A stretch of DNA of 40,338 bases from Bacilli bacterium. Its GTDB lineage: Bacteria; Bacillota_I; Bacilli_A; RFN20; UBA1709. The notes beneath the pieces were generated by a model, which was not told where the DNA came from, did not search any database, and worked only from the letters and a program-made list of their open reading frames with translations. This document shows, one piece after another, positions 20,076 to 27,783 of this stretch (position 1 is its first letter; every line of letters starts with the position of its first letter). The position numbers were made by a program, and so were the translations under genes. Location: the NCBI GenBank assembly GCA_028693955.1, contig JAQUUH010000008.1, positions 1 through 40,338 on the forward strand, given 5' to 3'.

Positions 20076-21550
20076 TTAATCTTTATTTTATCAAATTCTT
20101 TAACTAATTTGGGATTAAATTCAAGAATTGTAATAGCCTTTTTTATTCTAAAATATACTTCGCTTCGATATGTTTTACATTTATCAATATTTGAGTACAA
20201 AAATTTCCAACACATATGACAATGTACAATTGCCCAACACTTATTACATTTTTGTATTAAACTAGAAAAATCATTAATTATTTTATCTATTTTTTTATAG
20301 TTATAACCATCTGAAACGTTACCTATTAAATATTTTTCGTTATTAATATCAACTTTCTCACATGGAAAGATATTTCCATTAACATCAACAAACATTTTTC
20401 TTTGGCCTAAAATACAGCAACCATTATTCCAAAAGTATCCATTATTCTTTAATTTAATATCAATATTTTTAAAATATGGTGCTAAAGCATCATCATAAAC
20501 ACTTAATTTGATTCTTTCCTTCGTACTATCTACTAATCCCAAATAATATCTTTCAGATATTTTTTCCTCTTTTTTCAAATCTTTTATTTTATAAAATAGC
20601 TTGTTTTTATTTAAAATTTGAAAATATTCATTAATTTTTTCAATATTATATCCAGGTGATAAATCACTGAACATAAATCTATTTTCAGGAAATTTTTCTA
20701 CAAAAAAATTTATAACATAATCTTTATATTTTAGTTGGGGAATAACAGCATTAAATGAAATATTGTTTTTAAAATATACTGGATATTTATTTTTTATCAT
20801 CATTAAATTATTAAATATTTTTTCATATGTTCCCGAATTATTAATCGTTATTCTTCCTGCATCATGGATCCATTGTGGTCCATCTAAACTTACTAATAAA
20901 TGAAAATTATTATTATATAAAAAATCTAAAATTGTTTCATCCAACAAATACAAATTTGTAGTAAAATTATAATGATGTTTTTTTGTTTTAACATTTTTAT
21001 TAATATAATCAACTACAAATTTAATATTATTAAATGCAATTAAAGGCTCCCCTCCATAAAATGATATTGCTATATTCTCGCTATCTTTAGAATAATTAAG
21101 AAAATTATCTAAGCTCTTCTTAATAATATCAATACTCATATCTTTATTAGCATAGCAATCTTTTTCATAATAAGTATCAGACCAACAACAATATTTACAT
21201 CGAAAATTACATTTTTTAGTAACTTCTAAAACTAAAACTTTACTTTTATTCTCCAATAAATCTTTAATATTTTCTTTGTTATACCAATATTTAGGCTGAC
21301 CAAAATCAAATCCATTTAAAATATTGTTTTTTTCAATAAGCATCTTGACTAAATTATATCCTTCTTCATATTTATTAATAATTTCATTTGATATTTCTTC
21401 TCCAATTTTAGTATGTAATTTAGCCTCTTTGAAAAAATCATAAGCTTCTTTAGATATTTTTACATAATTATTTGTAATTGAATCATAAGCATAATAAAAT
21501 CCATATATATCAAATAGCATCATAATTGGTAATTTCATTTTTTCCTCCAT
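20072..21550 (-). CDS. Radical SAM/SPASM peptide maturase
   Basis: EVTKKCNFRCKYCCWSD (CxxxCxxC), SFYGGEPL, C-terminal SPASM cysteines CCILG...IFPCEKVD...CNKCWAIVHCHMCW...CKTYR; N-terminal PqqD/RRE-like segment. Confidence 0.92.
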   Translation of the reverse strand: MEEKMKLPIMMLFDIYGFYYAYDSITNNYVKISKEAYDFFKEAKLHTKIGEEISNEIINKYEEGYNLVKMLIEKNNILNGFDFGQPKYWYNKENIKDLLENKSKVLVLEVTKKCNFRCKYCCWSDTYYEKDCYANKDMSIDIIKKSLDNFLNYSKDSENIAISFYGGEPLIAFNNIKFVVDYINKNVKTKKHHYNFTTNLYLLDETILDFLYNNNFHLLVSLDGPQWIHDAGRITINNSGTYEKIFNNLMMIKNKYPVYFKNNISFNAVIPQLKYKDYVINFFVEKFPENRFMFSDLSPGYNIEKINEYFQILNKNKLFYKIKDLKKEEKISERYYLGLVDSTKERIKLSVYDDALAPYFKNIDIKLKNNGYFWNNGCCILGQRKMFVDVNGNIFPCEKVDINNEKYLIGNVSDGYNYKKIDKIINDFSSLIQKCNKCWAIVHCHMCWKFLYSNIDKCKTYRSEVYFRIKKAITILEFNPKLVKEFDKIKIK

Positions 21551-21611
21551 ATCTTAATGCTTCACTTTCAGTGCAAACACCTTATTAAATGAAGCTCTCT
21601 AAATTTGATTT

Positions 21612-21644
21612 TTTCTAATATACTATATAATAGTATATTAGAAA
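21612..21644. repeat. 33-bp perfect palindrome (15-bp arms, 3-nt loop)
   Basis: TTTCTAATATACTAT-ATA-ATAGTATATTAGAAA. Confidence 0.9.
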
Positions 21645-22044
21645 GTGTAATGATGTAATTAGTAAATAAAATTCATAAACATATGATTTTTAATTTACTT
21701 TAAGATTTTAGTATGATATATCCTCTTTCATATCATTTAAAAAATATTAAAGTTTAATTCGAGTTTCGTAAATACAAATGAATATAATTTAATCTCTAAT
21801 CTTATATTTAAATTATTTAACCCATCTAATATTTGTATTATCGATAATGAATTTAATTATTAATATAGATCTATAATAGTAGTATGATATATTTTTTGAT
21901 AATACATATGTAGATATAATTAAATAAAAACACATTTAATACGTCTACTTTATGTATTATTCTAATAAATATAATGCTTATTATAATTTGAACTATGGTT
22001 AACACATATTTAGTGCTCAATTATAATAAAGCATTATATTTTTA

Positions 22045-22063
22045 TAATAATAAGTGTATTTAT
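22045..22063 (+). repeat. Left arm of 19-bp inverted repeat flanking precursor genes
   Basis: TAATAATAAGTGTATTTAT. Confidence 0.85.
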
Positions 22064-22078
22064 TTTATGATATATTAT

Positions 22079-22216
22079 TTAATGTTGATAACGACCTGCA
22101 TCATTATTATTTCCATCATTAGTTTGTTCTTCATCAGAAGTACCCTTGCAAACACAACCATAGACTTTTATATTTAAACTAGTTTTTTTAATTATTCCAT
22201 ATATCATTTTATTCAT
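22079..22216 (-). CDS. Putative RiPP precursor peptide 2 (45 aa)
   Basis: MNKMIYGIIKKTSLNIKVYGCVCKGTSDEEQTNDGNNNDAGRYQH; start codon overlaps stop of precursor 1 (ATGAATAA); shares IYGI.KK and YGCxC with precursor 1. Confidence 0.75.
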   Translation of the reverse strand: MNKMIYGIIKKTSLNIKVYGCVCKGTSDEEQTNDGNNNDAGRYQH

Positions 22217-22379
22217 AATCTTCACCAGTAGCACCAGATGACAAAAATTTATCGTTCACTTCTGATGTTGAATCTGGTTTGTTTGCATCATTGGGTGAAC
22301 CACAAGCACAAGTACAAGCACAACCATATAACTTAAATTCTTTTAAAATATTCTTTTTCATTATTCCATATATATTCAT
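22209..22379 (-). CDS. Putative RiPP precursor peptide 1 (56 aa), Cys-rich
   Basis: AAGGAGGTAATT-ATG RBS; MNIYGIMKKNILKEFKLYGCACTCACGSPNDANKPDSTSEVNDKFLSSGATGEDYE; CxCxCxC core. Confidence 0.82.
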   Translation of the reverse strand: MNIYGIMKKNILKEFKLYGCACTCACGSPNDANKPDSTSEVNDKFLSSGATGEDYE

Positions 22380-22400
22380 AATTACCTCCTTATATTATTT

Positions 22401-22419
22401 ATAAATACACTTATTATTA
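22401..22419 (-). repeat. Right arm of 19-bp inverted repeat flanking precursor genes
   Basis: Reverse complement is TAATAATAAGTGTATTTAT, identical to 22045-22063. Confidence 0.85.
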
Positions 22420-23931
22420 AACTAGATTAAGTAATTGATTATAAGAATCTATTAAAATAAAATCTATATTTTCTGATAACAATTCTTTTTTTATTTTACT
22501 TTTTTTACTAATATCTATATCAAAACGATTTATTTTATCATCTTCATTTAAATATTCATCATATAAATTATTAGATAAAAACCCGAGATAAACTTTTGTA
22601 CCGCTTAACAATTCAATATAATTTTGTAATTCTTTAATTTTATTTATTCTATCATTACAATTTAATACTAAAATAACTCTATCATAATTTTTTGATAAAA
22701 ATTTATTCAAATTATCTTTAAAATTACTTGAGTAATCGTTATATAATTTACAATAATAAAAATCATATCTATTTCCAGTTGGGTGATTTTTTTTATGAAA
22801 TATATTCATACCAATGTTTGTAGAATTTACTTTAAACCTCTTTAAACTTTTACACATCTTATACTCAATTTCATATAAATCATTAAAATTATTACTTGAA
22901 ATAAATGCAGTAGAATATTCATTCATATTGTTTTCGCTCTCAAAACATTTATTAATATATAATTTACTATTATTATTTATAAAATTAGGAATTATTTTTA
23001 TAATTTCATTCATTTCAATTTTAAAATTACCATATAAAAAATAATTATTTATACAACTTAAATTTATATTAATATTGGAGTTATCATCAAATGTAAGTAA
23101 AATTATATTACATGTTTCAATAGGTAATTCATTAATAGTATCAATTTTCTTATTATTTATAATAAGATTTAAATTCTTAATCAAAAAATAATCTTTATAA
23201 AATAAAAAATCTATATTCCATATTAATTTTATTTTTTTTAAATAATTCTTAAAAATAAAATATGTATAAAAATCATTTATGACAAGAACATTCTTAATAT
23301 TGTTATTAATAATATCATTATTAAAATAAAAACAGTCATTAATCCTGTTTAATAATAACATACTTCCAAAAAATGCGGTTGAATAACTAGATCCAGATGT
23401 AGAAATGAAATTATTTTGTTCTTTAAAATACCATTTTCCATTACAACAATAATGGTTTTTTATTTTAAAAATTTTACTATTAATCTCTTTTGAATCAGAA
23501 ACACCAAATACACCTTTTATTAACGCAGGGAATAATGTTTCTTTTTCATTTTGAGCTGAAACTATTTTAATATTTTTACTTAGTGCAATATTAATTATAT
23601 CTTGTAATTTATTAAAATCCTCTTTATCAATCTTCTTTTTATCAATACCACAGCTTAAATTAATTAAATCAACATCATCATTAATAGCCATTTCAATTGC
23701 ATATATTACTTCATTAACGCCAGAATATAATTCATCAAAGAAAACCCTATAGCTTCCAATAAACACATCATCTAAAAAATTTCTATACATTTTTTCAACT
23801 AAAGAACCATGTTTTAATATATCTTCCGAGTAATTTTCTTCTAAACTCATTATTTGATTTCCATTATTAAAAATAGAATATCCATAATCTGCATCTTCAC
23901 ATCCACTATCTATAATTGCTATTTTAAACAT
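22417..23931 (-). CDS. S8 subtilisin-like peptidase domain plus novel C-terminal domain; peptide maturation protein
   Basis: KIAIIDSG (Asp), LKHGSLV (His), LINLSCGI, SAQNE (oxyanion Asn), SGSSYSTAFFG (Ser); about 300 aa of unassigned C-terminus. Confidence 0.75.
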   Translation of the reverse strand: MFKIAIIDSGCEDADYGYSIFNNGNQIMSLEENYSEDILKHGSLVEKMYRNFLDDVFIGSYRVFFDELYSGVNEVIYAIEMAINDDVDLINLSCGIDKKKIDKEDFNKLQDIINIALSKNIKIVSAQNEKETLFPALIKGVFGVSDSKEINSKIFKIKNHYCCNGKWYFKEQNNFISTSGSSYSTAFFGSMLLLNRINDCFYFNNDIINNNIKNVLVINDFYTYFIFKNYLKKIKLIWNIDFLFYKDYFLIKNLNLIINNKKIDTINELPIETCNIILLTFDDNSNININLSCINNYFLYGNFKIEMNEIIKIIPNFINNNSKLYINKCFESENNMNEYSTAFISSNNFNDLYEIEYKMCKSLKRFKVNSTNIGMNIFHKKNHPTGNRYDFYYCKLYNDYSSNFKDNLNKFLSKNYDRVILVLNCNDRINKIKELQNYIELLSGTKVYLGFLSNNLYDEYLNEDDKINRFDIDISKKSKIKKELLSENIDFILIDSYNQLLNLV

Positions 23932-24790
23932 TTTTATTTACCTTTTTATATGATTCTATAATTATATCATTTATTTTCTTCACATTATTAGTTAATGTAT
24001 CTTCATTATTAAATTTATATATAGAATCACTATTATTATTTATAAACTTATTAATAAATTCTTTTTTAAAAGATATATCAGACAAAACATTATCAAATAT
24101 TGTCTTTTCTATATTTTCAGAATCCAATACAAATAGACATTTGAAAATTCCCGTCTTCCTTGATGTATTATTTAAAAAATATCTACTTTTCAACCCATAG
24201 TCATTTTCATCAATATACTCGTCATTATCACTTAAAAGCATTTTATATGTTGCATTATTCATATTAAAACCTTTAAAAATCCCTTCAATATAATAATTTC
24301 CATTTCCCAATAATTTAATTGGTACAACGTCATCGGTTATTAGTTTATATCCATAATCCAAACATAATTTAATAGATTTAGAACTTTTACCACTATTCTT
24401 ATTACCTAAAATAATATACACAAATCCATCTTTTTCAATTGCAGTAGCATGTAAAAAACAAACATCATCAATCTTGTTAAAGTAATTTTCAATACTATTA
24501 TAAATAAAATTTTTTAAAGAATAGTATAATTTTTTGTCAGATGTTAAAAAAACAGGACACATTAATTTTTTATTTATACCATAAAATTCTTTATTAAAAA
24601 TATCATAACTATTAAAAAAACTTGATTTAAATACATTTTCATCAAAATAATTAATCTCTAAATGTAAATTCGTGGCTTGTTGACTATTTGTTTTCTCAAT
24701 AAGTTCAAGATTTAATAGGTCTAATATGTTTTTATTTTTACTTAAAATTGTAATTTTTTTTTCAAATAACAAAAATGAAGTATTATACAT
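23924..24790 (-). CDS. HPr kinase/phosphorylase-like protein
   Basis: FLHATAIEKDGFVYIILGNKNSGKSSKSIKLCLDYGYKLITDDVVPIKL. Confidence 0.8.
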   Translation of the reverse strand: MYNTSFLLFEKKITILSKNKNILDLLNLELIEKTNSQQATNLHLEINYFDENVFKSSFFNSYDIFNKEFYGINKKLMCPVFLTSDKKLYYSLKNFIYNSIENYFNKIDDVCFLHATAIEKDGFVYIILGNKNSGKSSKSIKLCLDYGYKLITDDVVPIKLLGNGNYYIEGIFKGFNMNNATYKMLLSDNDEYIDENDYGLKSRYFLNNTSRKTGIFKCLFVLDSENIEKTIFDNVLSDISFKKEFINKFINNNSDSIYKFNNEDTLTNNVKKINDIIIESYKKVNKNV

Positions 24791-25775
24791 TTTTATAAAC
24801 CTCCTTGCTAAATTTAACTAATTCTTCGATTGAAATATCAATATTATTTAATTTGTGAAAAAAAATTTTCTTATATTTTTCACAATTAGTAACATTAAAA
24901 TTTTCACAAAAATTATTTAAAGAGCAATTGTAACATTTATTAAAAATACTGTAATCATTTACAATATCTCCTTTTAAATCAACAATTAAGTTATCATTAT
25001 AAAACTCACCACTATTAATTAAAATGTTTGGATAATTCTTTAATGATTTATATCCATCAAGACTCTTTTTTCTTATTTTAAAATAATCATAAAATTCAAG
25101 AAAATCAAAAAATATTTTATCTATATCTACATTTAATTTTGTATAGAGTGCAAACGTATTGAAATTAAAATTAATTTTATTAGTAAGACATAAATATATC
25201 ATATCTTTAAAGTTTTCATTAGGTAAGGGAGAAATTAAGATTTTTTTAGAATCATATTTTTCTGATATACATAATATTTCATCGGCATTGCTTGTATATA
25301 CTATTAATTGTATATTATATTTTCTAATTATATTAAAACAATTATCTACACTATCATAATCAACATGTATAACAATATTTTCACTATGATAATATAAAAA
25401 AATTATTAACTTATATAAATGATTATTTAAATTATTTTTTATGAATATATAAACATTTCCAAATATAAAACTACTCTCTTTTATATTATTAAGAATTTTA
25501 ATATAATTATTATCATCATAATGAATATATAAGTCTTTTTTAAAATCAAGATAATGGACTATTTGTAATTTGTTAATTTTTTCTAAATAATGTGAAATAT
25601 ATAAATATTCAAATGATTTATTAATATTCTCATTATCATATTTATAGTTTGCAATATTTAATAAAGAACTATATAAATCCCTGGAAATTTGTACATATTC
25701 ACAATTTTTATAATTTAAAATATAATATGAATCATGAAACTTTTTCAATATTGTTTTAGAATTTAAAATATACAT
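24783..25775 (-). CDS. SPASM-like/Cys-cluster protein with PqqD-like N-terminus, lacking CxxxCxxC
   Basis: N-term SYYILNYKNCEYVQISRDLYSSLLNI; C-term FNKCYNCSLNNFCENFNVTNCEKYK; no radical SAM motif. Confidence 0.65.
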   Translation of the reverse strand: MYILNSKTILKKFHDSYYILNYKNCEYVQISRDLYSSLLNIANYKYDNENINKSFEYLYISHYLEKINKLQIVHYLDFKKDLYIHYDDNNYIKILNNIKESSFIFGNVYIFIKNNLNNHLYKLIIFLYYHSENIVIHVDYDSVDNCFNIIRKYNIQLIVYTSNADEILCISEKYDSKKILISPLPNENFKDMIYLCLTNKINFNFNTFALYTKLNVDIDKIFFDFLEFYDYFKIRKKSLDGYKSLKNYPNILINSGEFYNDNLIVDLKGDIVNDYSIFNKCYNCSLNNFCENFNVTNCEKYKKIFFHKLNNIDISIEELVKFSKEVYKNV

Positions 25776-25788
25776 AAAAGTATCCTTT

Positions 25789-27252
25789 CTAATTAATAAT
25801 TAATGGAGAAGAATTATAAGGTAAAAACTCTACATAATCAAACACATTGTTAAAATCATCTATCAAATAAATAATAAAATTAATTCCAATATTCTTTTTT
25901 ATGTTTAACAATTGAGAAAAATTAATTTTTATTGATAAATCATTTCCATGCATTTTAATATCAACATTATTAATTGTTTCAGATCTTAACTCAATATCAC
26001 TTCGAAATAAACTTATATTTCTTGGATAAAGGGATTTTGTTATCTTAAATCCATCATTATCCTTATGTATAAATATTGGATAATATGGTTTAATGTATTC
26101 ATTATAGTTATCATATCCATATATTTGAAAATATATAATAAATTTATCATATGCCATATTATCATAAGTTATTGTAAAAATTTCACTAAATGAATAATTA
26201 CAAATTATTTTCTTTTTATTCAACAATAGAATACCACTATATTTATTATTTTTTTCTGAAAAATTAAAAATATACTTATCATAAAAGAATGCTTTAATAA
26301 AATCGATTATTTCATTATTATTTAAATAATAATTCATAAAATTTATTTCTAAATCTTTTTTAGTCCTAACATTATTCAAACTTAATTTATAAATATATTT
26401 TTCATAACTACTATTTAGAAAAACTTCAGATAATAATTCTAAACAATTTACAATTTTATTTTCCATTTTATTTATATTTATTTTATTTTTTAGTTTTTCA
26501 TAATCCATAATTATATTATGATTATTTAAAAAATCGTTTATTTCTACTATATATTTCATTATTATTTTATGGGAAAACAAAATTGAGTTAATGTTTGAAA
26601 TATAATATGAAAAATAGTTAACTAAATTCAAAAATGTCATTTCATAATTAAAAGTAGTTATAGAATGATAATTTTTCAACTCCACCAAATCTGATTTGTC
26701 ATTAAATAAAATTTGTGTTTTTTTAATATTTTTTAATTCTAATGTAAATTTATTTTTTTTATACCAAATTGTTATTTGTAATTCCTTATTCAATGAATTA
26801 AAACTATTAATATCATAAATATCTAAAATAAAATATTTATTTAAAATATTTACTACTTTATTCAGATCATCTTGTTCTAACAATATAATATCTATATCAT
26901 TATATATTCTACAATTATTATTTTCATATAATAGATAATTAAGTATTAATCCTTTATATAAGATATAACTAATATTATTCTTATTAAATATTTCAACAAT
27001 TTTAAATGCTAATTCATTTTTTTCGTTTATTCCATAAATATAGTCATCATATATAGCTTTAATTAATGTTTTTTTATTTTTGACATTAATATTTTTTATT
27101 AACTTTATATAATATCTTAAAAAAATTTTATTTTCAATTAAAAAACTCAACACATAATCAATATCTAAATCTTCAATATATTCATCTTTTAATCGGTTAT
27201 TAACCAAATCAATTATAAACTTTTGACTCGAATTATACATATTTTTCAACAC
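25789..27252 (-). CDS. NTP_transf_5-like nucleotidyltransferase
   Basis: NNISYILYKGLILNYLLYENNNCRIYNDIDIILLEQDDLNKVVNIL matches the KG...R...DIDI pattern of the family. Confidence 0.75.
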   Translation of the reverse strand: MLKNMYNSSQKFIIDLVNNRLKDEYIEDLDIDYVLSFLIENKIFLRYYIKLIKNINVKNKKTLIKAIYDDYIYGINEKNELAFKIVEIFNKNNISYILYKGLILNYLLYENNNCRIYNDIDIILLEQDDLNKVVNILNKYFILDIYDINSFNSLNKELQITIWYKKNKFTLELKNIKKTQILFNDKSDLVELKNYHSITTFNYEMTFLNLVNYFSYYISNINSILFSHKIIMKYIVEINDFLNNHNIIMDYEKLKNKININKMENKIVNCLELLSEVFLNSSYEKYIYKLSLNNVRTKKDLEINFMNYYLNNNEIIDFIKAFFYDKYIFNFSEKNNKYSGILLLNKKKIICNYSFSEIFTITYDNMAYDKFIIYFQIYGYDNYNEYIKPYYPIFIHKDNDGFKITKSLYPRNISLFRSDIELRSETINNVDIKMHGNDLSIKINFSQLLNIKKNIGINFIIYLIDDFNNVFDYVEFLPYNSSPLIIN

Positions 27253-27256
27253 TCCA

Positions 27257-27287
27257 AGTATAATATAAATTGTTCAAGTATTATACT
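27257..27287. promoter_or_regulatory. Inverted repeat, candidate operator just upstream of the first biosynthetic gene
   Basis: AGTATAATA-N13-TATTATACT immediately 5' of the nucleotidyltransferase start. Confidence 0.4.
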
Positions 27288-27344
27288 AAATATCCTTTCT
27301 ATTAATTTGGTCTTTAATAATTATTTAGCTTTATATTTATTTTA

Positions 27345-27765
27345 TTACTTTTTGTAATACCAAGCTTGTGATTTGAACATTTCATAATATAACCATTCTT
27401 TATTACTCATCAATTCTATATAATTTTCCTCTTGAATTATTTTGTTACCATCTAAATAAAGGTTCTTATCGCAAAATAAACAACTTGATAATTTAAGAGA
27501 AATGAATAAAGTCATTTTTCTCCAATTATTTCATGAAATTCTATATGAATTATATCTTCAATTAGTGAATCTAATACACTAGTAGCTTCATCTAGTACAA
27601 TAAAATCAGAATCTTTATAAATTATTCTTGCTAAAATAAATCTTTTTAATTATCTAATAGAAAACTCAACACCCAACTAATCAAACCATTTGTTAACATA
27701 TGTATTTTCTTGATTTGGTAATTCCGATATTATATTTTAATTTATTTTTTCAAAATTTATAATTC
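27345..27765 (-). pseudogene. Decayed ABC transporter ATPase fragment, related to the 16538-18307 exporter
   Basis: KIN*NIISELPNQENTYVNKWFD*LGVEFSIR*LKRFILARIIYKDSDFIVLDEATSVLD...FISLKLSSCLFCDK...YYEMFKSQAWYYKK* aligns by eye with the intact exporter; in-frame stops and frameshift. Confidence 0.8.
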
Positions 27766-27783
27766 TTATTATTTTAATATGTT

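Noticed and set aside
20016-20219. Plus-strand ORFs overlapping the exporter and rSAM genes
   Set aside because: Antisense frames within confidently assigned genes
21995-23044. Plus-strand ORFs 21995-22177 and 22814-23044
   Set aside because: Antisense to the precursor genes and the S8 gene, low-complexity hydrophobic translations typical of AT-rich antisense frames
16538-27252. Lasso peptide or lanthipeptide cluster
   Set aside because: Kinase and nucleotidyltransferase recall lasso clusters, but no asparagine-synthetase-like cyclase, transglutaminase-like protease, LanM/LanC or C39-domain exporter could be read; the core is Cys-rich next to an rSAM/SPASM enzyme
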